DNA of 56,823 nucleotides, from the NCBI GenBank assembly GCA_027717645.1, contig JALLOG010000007.1:1-56823 (forward strand), in the 5' to 3' direction. The translations under genes and the position numbers were made by a program. Positions 28,639 through 37,240 of this stretch are shown piece by piece. The DNA comes from Desulfobacterota bacterium AH_259_B03_O07. GTDB taxonomy: Bacteria > Desulfobacterota_D > UBA1144 > Nemesobacterales > CSP1-2. Under the pieces are notes generated by a model. It made no database searches. It saw only the letters and a program-made list of their open reading frames with translations, and had not been told where the DNA came from. Within the stretch, counting starts at the first letter, position 1; each line of letters begins with the position of its first letter.

Positions 28639-28811
28639 AATTTCACTGGCAAAATCTGGAACTATTCGAAAACATGCTAATAGTATAGATGTTGTACGCA
28701 GCTCTCTTTCAGAATCAGGAAAACTGGGTATTAGTCTCGCCGGTTTGGGTTCATACTCAAGATTGGTTTTTATAATTACTTCCCCTTTAATAATAAAATC
28801 CTTTTTAACAT
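28639..28811 (-). pseudogene. Frameshifted 5' end of the nuclease gene
   Basis: Upstream of the TTG the frame reads KKDFIIKGEVIIKTNLEYEP and continues openly into the nuclease. The first in-phase ATG is in another frame: minus-strand ATG at 28811 is followed by TTAAAAAGG, and one more A (six rather than five) would give MLKKDFII in phase. A single-base loss in an A-run therefore seems to separate start and body. It could be a true mutation, a sequencing error or slippage-based control. Confidence 0.6.
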
Positions 28812-28847
28812 ATTAATTATAATTTATGTGTATTATTAAGTAAATAA

Positions 28848-28868
28848 CCCCGTGGCAGAGCCACGGGG
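28848..28868. repeat. Hairpin with CCCCGTGGC arms
   Basis: A perfect 9-bp inverted repeat CCCCGTGGC-AGA-GCCACGGGG between the nuclease and Fic genes. A sister hairpin with CCCCGTGGT-AAA-ACCACGGGG lies at 28998-29018: one stem pair has changed on both sides together. Neither has a T-run. Confidence 0.75.
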
Positions 28869-28997
28869 CATTAAAGGATTAAGAACTAAGTGCTTGTTGT
28901 AACGCTTATGATTATATAACCCTTATTTAGTCTTTTTAACTTGGCTCATACTGAAATTCTAAAATTGTTATTGCCTGCAGGGCAACCTGTTTTCATC

Positions 28998-29018
28998 CCC
29001 GTGGTAAAACCACGGGGT
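28998..29018. repeat. Hairpin with CCCCGTGGT arms
   Basis: A perfect 9-bp inverted repeat, a compensated variant of the hairpin at 28848. The gap 28869-29510 also holds a partial dispersed repeat (29083-29346) and no gene. Confidence 0.7.
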
Positions 29019-29082
29019 ATTCAACAGGTATATTAATAGGTGAATTCACCAAAGTTATATTCCAACTTAATAGGGATTTTTT

Positions 29083-29346
29083 TTACTTTGTCTTGATAAA
29101 ATAACTGGTTCGAAGAATAGGACAACTAGGTCAAACCTAGCTAACAAGTGGTAAGAATGACCAAAACCTCTTATCCATCGGTTTCGTTAAGGGCTGACAA
29201 AAAAGCTGTCATATCGAACGAATGTGAGATATCTATGATTTTAAGCTATTAGTTCTCTCAGTCATTTCATTTCTTCGAGATGACATTAATGATTGTCACT
29301 TTTTTTAACGCTTTCGGAATTGATTTTGGTAATTTTTGGAATGCCA
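29083..29346. repeat. Partial CTTGAT-core dispersed repeat with foreign middle
   Basis: It begins with ACTTTGTCTTGATA and ends with TTTTTTTAACGCTTTCGGAATTGATTTTGGTAATTTTTGGAATGCC, as in the family at 53210 (given here in parts). The middle third (29105-29300) does not match the other copies and looks like an insertion or a rearrangement. No coding content. Confidence 0.55.
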
Positions 29347-29510
29347 TTGACAGAGGCTGGTTAATGGGCGACACCATTTGTTCACTTGTATTGGAAGAAT
29401 TTAAAAAGTGGAAGAAATAAATTTCAAATAAGAATTGTTATGGCAAATGTTTGTGTAATTAACAATTCGCAGTTAATATCTATTTCGTACAAAATATAAT
29501 AAATAATAAG

Positions 29511-29616
29511 TATTTTTCACACAATATAAATATTTTTCACAAATATTTAATATAACTAGATTTTACAAATTGCTATGGTTTATAATCATTTTTCACGATC
29601 TATAACTGTTTTTCAC
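29511..29616 (+). promoter_or_regulatory. TTTTTCAC direct repeats around the fic start
   Basis: The octamer TTTTTCAC occurs at 29513, 29533, 29589 and 29609, in two pairs each spaced 20 bases start to start. The last two lie within the first codons of the Fic gene (HFSR and VFHG). Such spacing on one helix face would suit a regulator binding twice, but no factor is known. A weaker variant TTTTACAA lies at 29561. Confidence 0.4.
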
Positions 29617-31110
29617 GGAAGAACAGCTCCCGAAAAGGGTATTCTCGTTGGATATGGAGCAATCATTAATAAATTAGCTTTAAAAGTTCCACTTCCAGAT
29701 AAATTAGCTTTAATCAGTGAAAAAAGAAGAAGATACACTACAGAAGAATGGGATGTTTTTACCCCAAAACACAAGCCCAAAGACACATTATATGGTCATT
29801 TAATATTCTCTTTAAAATACGAAGGAGTTAATTTAAGTGTATTTAGAAGCTTATTTTCAGCTATAGAAAGTAATGTTATTACTGACATTATATTGAGTGA
29901 GCCAAATGGTCAATATAGCAGAAGAATTTGGTTTTTATATGAATGGCTGATGGAGACATCATTAGATATTCCTGACTTAAGAATTGGTAATTACGTAAAC
30001 TTATTAAATGAAAAATTGCAATATGCAGGAAGTGTTGAAATTTCTAAAAGGAATCGTATTAGAAATAATCTTCCCGGCACAAAAGATTTTTGTCCATTAA
30101 TTCGTAAAACTCCCAAATTAGAGGAATTTATAGCAAAAGATTTATCTCAAAAAGCAACAAAATTATTAAATACAACTCATAGAGATTTGTTGAAAAGGGC
30201 ATCTGCATTTCTGCTATTAAAAGACTCCAAAGCTTCTTACGCTATAGAAGGTGAGCAGCCGCCACAAAATAGAGCTCAAAGATGGGGAGAGGCAATTGGA
30301 CAAGCAGGAAATAAGCCACTTTCAAAGGATGAGCTACTAAGGTTACAACAGATTGTAATTGGAAATAGTCGATTCATTAAAATGGGGTGGTGTAAGGAAG
30401 GAGGTTTCGTAGGTCAACATGATAGAACTACAGGAGCCCCAATTCCAGACCATATTTCAGCAAGGTGGGAAGATATTGATACCCTGGTGACCGGATTAAT
30501 TAAAACAAACAACAAACTTCAGGAATCTGATTTTGATCCAGTTTTGGCCTCTTCTTTAATAGCATTTGGTTTTGTTTTTATACATCCATTTGTTGATGGG
30601 AATGGAAGAATTCATAGATATCTAATTCATCATGTTATTGCACGGATGAATTTTGCTCAACGAGGCATAGTGTTTCCTGTCTCTTCAGCAATTTTAGAAA
30701 GAATAGATGAGTATAGAAAGGTTTTAGAATCCTATTCCATACCCCGTCTGGACTTAATAGAATGGGAGCCGACAACGAGCAATAATGTAAAAGTATTAAA
30801 CCAAACTATTGATTTATACAGATATTTTGATGCTACAAAGCATGCAGAATTTTTATATGATTGCGTAGAGCAAACCATCGAAGAGATTATCCCTGAGGAA
30901 GTAAAGTTCTTGTATAAATATGATGAAATGAAATTATACTTGGATGATCACTTTGAAATGCCGGACAAAATGGTGGCTTTACTTATACGGTTTTTAGGAC
31001 AAAACAATGGCAAATTTTCTAAAAGAGCCAAGATGAAAGAATTTGAACTTTTATCGGAAGGTGAAATCAACGATATTGAAGAAATGTATAAGCAGCTATT
31101 TTTAGATTAG
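29575..31110 (+). CDS. Fic-domain protein (AMPylase-type)
   Basis: 511 residues. The Fic active site is complete: HPFVDGNGRIHRYLIHHVI (about 341-359), the HPFxxGNGRxxR loop that transfers AMP from ATP to target hydroxyls. An inhibitory-helix motif SYAIEGE, of the (S/T)xxxE(G/N) type, lies before it near residue 222, so activity is self-restrained in one chain (class II). The N-terminus (ILVGYGAIINKLALKVPLP) and the C-terminus (helical, KMKEFELLSEGE) fit long Fic proteins of bacterial accessory DNA. The start ATG has no clear ribosome binding site. Target is unknown; a role in defence or stress is inference. Confidence 0.88.
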   Translation: MVYNHFSRSITVFHGRTAPEKGILVGYGAIINKLALKVPLPDKLALISEKRRRYTTEEWDVFTPKHKPKDTLYGHLIFSLKYEGVNLSVFRSLFSAIESNVITDIILSEPNGQYSRRIWFLYEWLMETSLDIPDLRIGNYVNLLNEKLQYAGSVEISKRNRIRNNLPGTKDFCPLIRKTPKLEEFIAKDLSQKATKLLNTTHRDLLKRASAFLLLKDSKASYAIEGEQPPQNRAQRWGEAIGQAGNKPLSKDELLRLQQIVIGNSRFIKMGWCKEGGFVGQHDRTTGAPIPDHISARWEDIDTLVTGLIKTNNKLQESDFDPVLASSLIAFGFVFIHPFVDGNGRIHRYLIHHVIARMNFAQRGIVFPVSSAILERIDEYRKVLESYSIPRLDLIEWEPTTSNNVKVLNQTIDLYRYFDATKHAEFLYDCVEQTIEEIIPEEVKFLYKYDEMKLYLDDHFEMPDKMVALLIRFLGQNNGKFSKRAKMKEFELLSEGEINDIEEMYKQLFLD

Positions 31111-31234
31111 AACATAGCATTTTCTTTGATGCAAAATTATATTCAATATAATCCATGAGAATAAAACTCGAAGAGGCACTTCTTGAATACTGGAGACTGG
31201 ACACCTATGCTATTGTAGTTATTCATAATTATTT

Positions 31235-31502
31235 ATTAAAAGTAATTAAATAAAGGGTCTTATTCACATTTGAGAATCACATAATACAACAATACAAGCC
31301 CGAGTCGTTCTCAAATAAGAATCACAACCTATTTGTCAATTGTGAACGGGCTGTTGCCCGAATGGGTTATTCTGACTTTCAAAGAAGAATTGTAATTCCT
31401 AACCTTTCCCAACTCATTGATTTTATTGACTTATCAAAACTATTATAAATACACTAAGGATCAAATTGTGGTTTGAGCAACAGCCCGTGAAGACGCGACC
31501 CC
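31235..31502 (+). repeat. Accessory-segment repeat, copy D, split by a miniature transposon
   Basis: It resembles copy A over the full length (TTATTAAAAGTAATTAA, AATCACATAATACAA, CAAATAAGAATCACA, TTTGTCAATTGTGAA) with the 141-bp element placed between TGAA and GACGCGACCCC. It marks the right limit of the accessory segment. The rest of 31111-31915 holds this, a partial dispersed repeat, and AT-rich linker. Confidence 0.8.
31347..31487. mobile_element. 141-bp MITE, copy 2
   Basis: Begins CGGGCTGTTGC and ends GCAACAGCCCG, 141 bp, matching copy 1 apart from the first base. It is flanked by TGAA on both sides, a perfect 4-bp target duplication; the unoccupied site in copy A has a single TGAA. This makes the element boundaries quite secure. 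No reading frame. Confidence 0.88.
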
Positions 31503-31594
31503 CTATTTTTAGAATTCGAGAAGTGTAGATATTATATAATTCGAAGGCAAAACCAATAAAGTTTTATTTCAACTAAATGGTAAATTTACTTTTT

Positions 31595-31781
31595 TACTTT
31601 GTCTTGATACATACTTCGATAAACTCAGCATGAAACGAGTAACAAAAATCAAGGGCTGGCAAAAAATTAGGATTTATTAAATCAATTCCTACAGCTAAAA
31701 ATATTTAATTCTACCCCAACCCTAAATCTTTTCTTAACGCTTTCGGAATTGATTTTGGCAATTTTTTGAATGCCCGTTTAG
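31595..31781. repeat. Partial MITE-like CTTGAT-core repeat
   Basis: ACTTTGTCTTGATACATACTTCGATAAACTCAGC (in pieces) through GAATGCCCGTTTA match the copy at 4276 closely. The flanking TGTAGATGTTA termini are not seen at either end, so it is truncated. Confidence 0.6.
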
Positions 31782-31915
31782 TACTTTTCCTTGTGGAAAA
31801 GGTTTAGAGAAAAAATTATTAGGGTGTCAGGGGTTGACCTGTGATTTTGTGTGGATTTTCGACATAGAATTCGAGAAGCGCAAATGACATTTCTTGTAGC
31901 ATCAGGATAAGGTAA

Positions 31916-32770
31916 TTATTTAGGAATATAGGTGTTAATCCTTTTTTCCCAACCCGAAAGCCATCTCTTTTCATTTCTTTCTGGTGGGGAATTGCTTATT
32001 CGCCTAACTAATACTTTCTCGGCTGCGTTTGCAAAATCCACAAGAGCTTTGTTTCCAGTTTCAGTGCCTTGCATGTCCTCTAGAAGCTGAAGAAGTCCCC
32101 AGCCCTCACCCTTGTAGCGTTCAGATGGCTCTGTCCCTTCGCCTTTAAAGTTTACATAATCGATCAGTGCGTACATTCCCATAGGTGAATTTACTACACG
32201 ATAGAATTGCGATTTTATATGATCGTGGAGGTCTTGCGGCGCTGTTATTAATAGTTTGGGCATTGTATTTTGGAAACGATTTACCAGAAATAAAGTTTGG
32301 TAAGGAATCGTTTCTACGAGAAATTCTCTTAATTGATTCATTTTATTGCTTTTAAAATCATTGATAAACATTTCCCTGGAATTCCAGGGTAGATCTAAAC
32401 TTGGTAAGTTTTCTATCCATTCCGGAGGCTTTATCCCCTTGTTCTTGATGAAGTTTAACAACCGAGGGAAAGTCTCATAAAAAGGACCTTCTATTCCCTT
32501 GGGGTACCAGATGAAATGACCTATACCAAATGATGCGAATTCTTCACCTTCATTCCAAGCGGTAAGATTCTTAATTTTTCCACCACACTCGTTGATAAAT
32601 ATTAAATGCCCAATTTTGGTGATCTCTTCGTCCGATATTATTAGGTTGGTTTCTTTATTAAAATTCTCGATGCCAAGCAGGGATTTGGAAGTTAATAATA
32701 TAAATAGCAGGCTAACAAAAAGTAGTGGGGAAAATGCTTTTAAATTAAAGGAATTATGTGACAATTTCAT
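31916..32770 (-). CDS. Secreted protein of unknown function, lysozyme-like core
   Basis: 284 residues with an N-terminal signal peptide or anchor (LLFVSLLFILLTSK, about 15-32). Residues about 55-90 read IFINECGGKIKNLTAWNEGE then FASFGIGHFIWYP. An early Glu followed by a GIGH motif recalls the catalytic region of T4-type (GH24) lysozymes, where E and GIGH are in the same order. I do not know a named family for the rest (PPEWIENLPSLDLPWNSR, YKGEGWGLLQLLEDM). Periplasmic location is likely; a muramidase role is inference. Confidence 0.6.
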   Translation of the reverse strand: MKLSHNSFNLKAFSPLLFVSLLFILLTSKSLLGIENFNKETNLIISDEEITKIGHLIFINECGGKIKNLTAWNEGEEFASFGIGHFIWYPKGIEGPFYETFPRLLNFIKNKGIKPPEWIENLPSLDLPWNSREMFINDFKSNKMNQLREFLVETIPYQTLFLVNRFQNTMPKLLITAPQDLHDHIKSQFYRVVNSPMGMYALIDYVNFKGEGTEPSERYKGEGWGLLQLLEDMQGTETGNKALVDFANAAEKVLVRRISNSPPERNEKRWLSGWEKRINTYIPK

Positions 32771-32830
32771 CTATTATCTGCAAACCAACTTGAAAGTATT
32801 ATATAGAAAAGTAAGAGTTTGAAGAATTTT

Positions 32831-33256
32831 CTAGTCTGCAACGGCGTTGATGGGACGCCTCGTCTTTTTTATTTGTCCCCTATGGCGCTTCGATTCAAGT
32901 CTTTTCTGTTTTGATACTATGGTTGGTTTCGTTTTGCGACGGATCTTTGGTTTCATAGCGGCCCTGAGGATAAGTTGCAGTAGTCGGTCTGAGGCATCTT
33001 TTCGGTTTTTATCCTGAGAGCGATACCTACGAGCGGAAATTATCAGTATTCCATCTTCCGTCACTCGCTTTCCCGCGATTATTACAATACGTTTGCGGAC
33101 ATCCTCTGGTAAGGAAGGTGAATTAGCTACATCAAACCTCAATTGCACTGCTGTAGCAACCTTATTCACATTTTGTCCGCCCGGACCTGAAGATCGGATA
33201 AATTCTACTTTTATTTCATCTTCATTCAGTGAAATATCTTTTGTAACTCTAATCAT
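32831..33256 (-). CDS. arfB: Peptidyl-tRNA hydrolase ArfB (YaeJ)
   Basis: A 141-residue ribosome-rescue factor that releases peptides on stalled, stop-codon-less ribosomes. The GGQ motif lies in EFIRSSGPGGQNVNKVATAV (about residues 20-39). The basic tail (KQKRLESKRHRGQIKKTRR) enters the empty mRNA channel, as in ArfB. It lacks the codon-recognition domain of RF1/RF2. Alone, 60 bases before the start of the lysozyme-like gene on the same strand. Confidence 0.93.
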   Translation of the reverse strand: MIRVTKDISLNEDEIKVEFIRSSGPGGQNVNKVATAVQLRFDVANSPSLPEDVRKRIVIIAGKRVTEDGILIISARRYRSQDKNRKDASDRLLQLILRAAMKPKIRRKTKPTIVSKQKRLESKRHRGQIKKTRRPINAVAD

Positions 33257-33347
33257 GAATTTAGTTTAAGCATAGTTTAAAGTCTGTTCAACATTTGGAG
33301 GTAATTGATGATAAATTTTGTCATAAAATTATTTAACTAGCGAATTC

Positions 33348-33677
33348 CGTAGATGTTACGTAATTCGTGGACAGAATTTGTAAATTTTAGATTATTTTAC
33401 TTTGTCTTGATACAAAGTAACAAAAATCAAGGGCTGACAAAAAATTAGGATTTATTAAATCAATTCCTACAGCTAAAAATATTTAGCTTTTATTAACTGA
33501 TGCCGAATCTTCATATCCTTTGATTCGGTTAAATCTTTTCTTCACGCTTTCGGAATTGATTTTGGCAATTTTTTGAATGCCCGTTTAAACCATTTTTTCT
33601 CTGAGAGGCTTAGAGATGAGATGCATTGAAGCTCTAAGACATTGTCTTCGAATTATTTAACATCTACAGAAAATGAC
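33348..33677. repeat. MITE-like dispersed repeat, near full length
   Basis: It begins CGTAGATGTTACGTAATTCG and ends TAACATCTACAGAAAATGAC, with the CTTTGTCTTGATACAAAG core and the two hairpin arms inside. Compared with the copy at 53210, an extra GATGCCGAATCTTCATATCC-type stretch is inserted. It explains most of the 556-base gap 33257-33812; a CTGTAGCTTGCTGCAGGGG hairpin follows at 33759-33777. Confidence 0.75.
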
Positions 33678-33812
33678 AGGTTGCGGGCTATTGCCTGTTT
33701 AGGAAGGAAACTCCCTACAGTCATTGACCTTCAGGAATTCTATTTTATATCCGGATACCCTGTAGCTTGCTGCAGGGGTGTTCATTAAAGAAATGATTTC
33801 GTACGAAGGAGT

Positions 33813-34430
33813 TTATATTAAACTCAATAAGGCCACTATGCCAAACATTATGATCATTACCCCTGCAATTCTATTCACCAATGCCATCTTAGAAAGGTTA
33901 AATTTTTCACGAAACTTAACGCTTATGCCCCATAGAGTAAGCCAAATAATACTGGAACCGATAAATACTCCGAAAACCATCAAACTTGCCGAACCGTGTT
34001 GTGCTTGCTGACCGACTAATCCCAAACCGGCAAACATTAGCGCTAAGGTCAAAATTGTTATTGGATTGGTTAAGGTTATTAAAAAGGCCGATAAAAATGA
34101 ACTGACCATATTTTGTCTCTTACCAGGATCTGTTTGCTTTTTTGGTTCCAGTAAAATAATCCTTGTTCCAAGAAAGCAAATAAATAGACCGCCTAGGAGG
34201 CGAATCCAATCTTGTTGTTCTACTAAGAAGTTGGAAATTATTGTTATTCCGAAAGCAGCGATAATTCCGAAGATTACGTCAGCTACTGTGGCACCAAGTC
34301 CAGAGATAAGACCATGTAACTTTCCCTCTGTAAAAGTACTTTGAACACATAATGCTCCAACAGGCCCAACGGGTGTTGCAATTAACATTCCGATTACGAA
34401 CCCTTTAAAGAAAAAACCGATTTCCATCAT
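33813..34430 (-). CDS. LysE/RhtB-family exporter
   Basis: An inner-membrane exporter of amino acids or related small molecules, 205 residues with six predicted helices. The family signature GMLIATPVGPVGALCVQST sits at residues about 14-32, then TEGKLHGLISGLGATVADVIFG, RLLGGLFICFLGTRIIL, and FLITLTNPITILTLALMF. The substrate cannot be read from sequence. Stands alone. Confidence 0.9.
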   Translation of the reverse strand: MMEIGFFFKGFVIGMLIATPVGPVGALCVQSTFTEGKLHGLISGLGATVADVIFGIIAAFGITIISNFLVEQQDWIRLLGGLFICFLGTRIILLEPKKQTDPGKRQNMVSSFLSAFLITLTNPITILTLALMFAGLGLVGQQAQHGSASLMVFGVFIGSSIIWLTLWGISVKFREKFNLSKMALVNRIAGVMIIMFGIVALLSLI

Positions 34431-34627
34431 TATATTTCCCGCAGAAAAAGACTTTTAAGAAATCCAGAGCGTTTTCAAAGCTGTTAAAATATATGTCGTT
34501 TAGAGTGTGATATCAAATCATTAATCTCATTAGGTAAAAAATCCTTCGATAAAAAATCTGCCTCTGAAGCTATTTTCAAAGAATTGTGATAGCCGAAATT
34601 TATTTGCGGTATTGAGAAGTTGATTTA

Positions 34628-36874
34628 CTAAAACGGATTAAACTTAAAATCCAAACTGTTTCCTTTCTTAATAATTCTTACTTTACCCCCTGTTGACAGC
34701 TTCGCGAATAAAATCTCCTTCGAAAGTCTTTCAGTTATTTCAGTATCGATTAGTCTCTGGATCGGTCTAGCACCTAATCTCGAATCATAGCCTTTCACTG
34801 CCAAATAGGTTCTTGCTTCCGGCTCGAGTTCAATTAAGACCCTTTTTGATTTTAATCTTTCAGCTAATTGGCTAATCAACTTGTCTACCACCATTTCAAC
34901 TATCTTCATTTCTAATGAATTAAATTGCACTATAGCATTTAATCGGTTTCTAAATTCCGGACTGAAGTATCGCTCGATTGCTTCAGCAGTTTTATCCTCA
35001 AATTCGCGTTTACCAAACCCCATTGTTCGTCTACTGCTTTCTTTTGAACCCATGTTTGTGGTCAAAATCAGTATTATCTGCCTAAAGTCGACCTTTCTTC
35101 CGTTGGAATCGGTTAAAGTAGCATGATCCATGACCTGCAATAGTATATTGAATATATCTTCGTGGGCTTTTTCAATTTCATCAAGTAACAATACGGCATG
35201 TGGGTGTTGGTTTACTGCTTCAGTTAATTGACCACCCTGATCAAATCCCACATAACCTGGGGGTGAGCCGATTAGACGAGAGACCGTGTGCTTCTCCATA
35301 TATTCACTCATATCAAAACGTATGAACTCTATTCCAAGTTGTAAAGCCAGCTGTTTTGCAAGTTCGGTTTTACCAACGCCTGTGGGGCCTGCAAACATGA
35401 AAGAACCTACGGGTTTATGTGGTTCATTGAGCCCAGCTCTAGACATTTGAATGGATGTTACTAGTTTTTCTATCGCATCGTCTTGACCGAAGATTACCTT
35501 TTTTAAATCGTCTGATAAGGTCATCAATCTCTGCCTATCATCTACCTTTACCGTTCGAGAAGGAATTTTAGCAATTTTTGATATTAAAGATTCTATATCT
35601 TTTACGGTAACTTGTTTGATTTCGGATTTATAATTTTTAAGTTTAATTTGGGCACCGGCTTCATCGATAATATCTATGGCCTTATCCGGCAATCTCCTAT
35701 CATTGATATACCTTGCAGATAATTCTACTGCAGCCTTAAGAGCCGATGTTGAGTAGCTAACCTTATGAAATTTCTCATAATAATCTTTCAACCCTTGAAG
35801 TATCTTTAGAGTCTCTTCCTCGCTTGGTTCATAAACATCTATTTTCTGAAATCGTCTTGCTAATGCATGATCTTTTTCAAATACGCTTCTATAATCCTTT
35901 AGAATTGTTGTACCAATACATCGTATTTCACCGTTAGCCAAAGCTGGCTTTAACATATTGGAGGCATCCAAAGTACCGCCTGAAACGGCACCAGCACCGA
36001 TTACGGTTTGAATTTCATCAATGAACAATACTTTATTTGGATCGCCCTTAACTGCATCGATTATTGCTTTTAGTCTTTCCTCAAAATCACCCCGATAACG
36101 TGTTCCAGCAGTTAGAGCCCCCATGTCTAATGCGTAAATGTTTAAATCTTTTAATGCTTCTGGTACCTTATTTTCTACGATACGGAGAGCCAAACCTTCG
36201 GCTATAGCAGTCTTGCCGACACCTGCATCGCCGACAAATATTGGATTATTTTTTCTTCTTCTGGCGAGTATATGAACGGTTCTTTCGATCTCGGTTTCTC
36301 GACCAATCAAGGGATCAATTTTCCCGTCTTTGGCTTTTTCAACTAAGTTTGTACAAAACCTTGATAGAGGATCTTTTTGCTTTTGACCAACAACCTGTTT
36401 TGTGCCCACCGTTGAGGTTTCTGACTCATCTTCCAAGTTTATTTCTGGGGTGCCATGAGAGATATAACTAACCACATCATGTCGATTGACACCCTGTTGG
36501 TTTAAGAAATAAACGGCATGTGATTCCTTTTCTCTTAACATAGCTGCCAATACGTTACCACTGTCTAGTTCCTCTTTACCCGCCGATTGAACGTGCATTG
36601 TAGCCAATTGCAGAACGAGCTGTGTGCCCAATGAATATTGAGGATCGGGAACCTCTTCTCCATCAATTTGGGGCATATCTTTGCTCATAAACTTTTCCAA
36701 TGAATTTTTTAATTCCTCCATGTCAACACCACAACCGATTAAGATCCTAGAGGCATAAGAATCTTCACTTAGTGCCATGAGAATGTGTTCTAAAGTTATA
36801 AACTCATGTCTTCTGTTTTTTGCATCGTCGTATGCCCTTTTTAAAGTTTTATCCAATTCTTCAGAAATGATCAT
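34628..36874 (-). CDS. clpA: ClpA AAA+ unfoldase of ClpAP
   Basis: 748 residues. The N domain (1-150) has [14 protein letters not shown]; module 1 Walker [14 protein letters not shown] with [15 protein letters not shown]; module 2 Walker [17 protein letters not shown] and [15 protein letters not shown]; sensor segments follow. The loop that enters ClpP reads [12 protein letters not shown] where E. coli has IGL. It feeds unfolded substrates to ClpP (not in this window). Its ATG overlaps the clpS stop by 4 bases (ATGA), so the two are co-translated. Confidence 0.94.
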   Translation of the reverse strand: MIISEELDKTLKRAYDDAKNRRHEFITLEHILMALSEDSYASRILIGCGVDMEELKNSLEKFMSKDMPQIDGEEVPDPQYSLGTQLVLQLATMHVQSAGKEELDSGNVLAAMLREKESHAVYFLNQQGVNRHDVVSYISHGTPEINLEDESETSTVGTKQVVGQKQKDPLSRFCTNLVEKAKDGKIDPLIGRETEIERTVHILARRRKNNPIFVGDAGVGKTAIAEGLALRIVENKVPEALKDLNIYALDMGALTAGTRYRGDFEERLKAIIDAVKGDPNKVLFIDEIQTVIGAGAVSGGTLDASNMLKPALANGEIRCIGTTILKDYRSVFEKDHALARRFQKIDVYEPSEEETLKILQGLKDYYEKFHKVSYSTSALKAAVELSARYINDRRLPDKAIDIIDEAGAQIKLKNYKSEIKQVTVKDIESLISKIAKIPSRTVKVDDRQRLMTLSDDLKKVIFGQDDAIEKLVTSIQMSRAGLNEPHKPVGSFMFAGPTGVGKTELAKQLALQLGIEFIRFDMSEYMEKHTVSRLIGSPPGYVGFDQGGQLTEAVNQHPHAVLLLDEIEKAHEDIFNILLQVMDHATLTDSNGRKVDFRQIILILTTNMGSKESSRRTMGFGKREFEDKTAEAIERYFSPEFRNRLNAIVQFNSLEMKIVEMVVDKLISQLAERLKSKRVLIELEPEARTYLAVKGYDSRLGARPIQRLIDTEITERLSKEILFAKLSTGGKVRIIKKGNSLDFKFNPF

Positions 36875-37212
36875 TGTTCTTCACCGCCTTCTTCAACTTC
36901 GAGTTCACATTTTAATGGATGTTCATTTTGTTTGGCTAACTGGTGCACCTGCATAACTTTGGACCTAGCCACATCATACGTGTACACGCCGACTATGCTT
37001 TTACCCTTTGTGTGGGCTTCAAGCATTATTCTCGCTCCTTCCTCTTTGTTTTTGTAAAACACCCTTACTAATATCCAAACCACAAACTCTCTGGGTGTGT
37101 AATCATCGTTTAACAATATAATCCTGTACATATCAGGTCTCTTTAATTTAATGTCTTCTTCTGTAAGAAGTTCGCCTTCGAATTCATCAAATTTTATTTT
37201 TTCATCCGCCAT
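36871..37212 (-). CDS. clpS: ClpS adaptor
   Basis: 113 residues. Marks are MYRIILLNDDYTPREFVVWIL, then EEGARIMLEAHTKGKSIVGVYTYDVARSKVMQVH, shown here in two parts. It recognises N-end rule residues and delivers such proteins to ClpA; the hydrophobic pocket residues around LLNDDYTP and VVWIL fit. Upstream of clpA on the minus strand with a 4-base overlap. Confidence 0.94.
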   Translation of the reverse strand: MADEKIKFDEFEGELLTEEDIKLKRPDMYRIILLNDDYTPREFVVWILVRVFYKNKEEGARIMLEAHTKGKSIVGVYTYDVARSKVMQVHQLAKQNEHPLKCELEVEEGGEEQ

Positions 37213-37240
37213 AACAGTGTCCTGATATTAGTTAATAACG

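Noticed and set aside
28848-29018. Two repeated hairpins as a possible CRISPR array
   Set aside because: Only two units, with variable arms and 130 bp between them; no regular repeat-spacer pattern and no cas genes.
29511-29616. TTTTTCAC repeats as replication iterons
   Set aside because: No replication initiator gene nearby and only four copies; regulatory or slippage origin is simpler.
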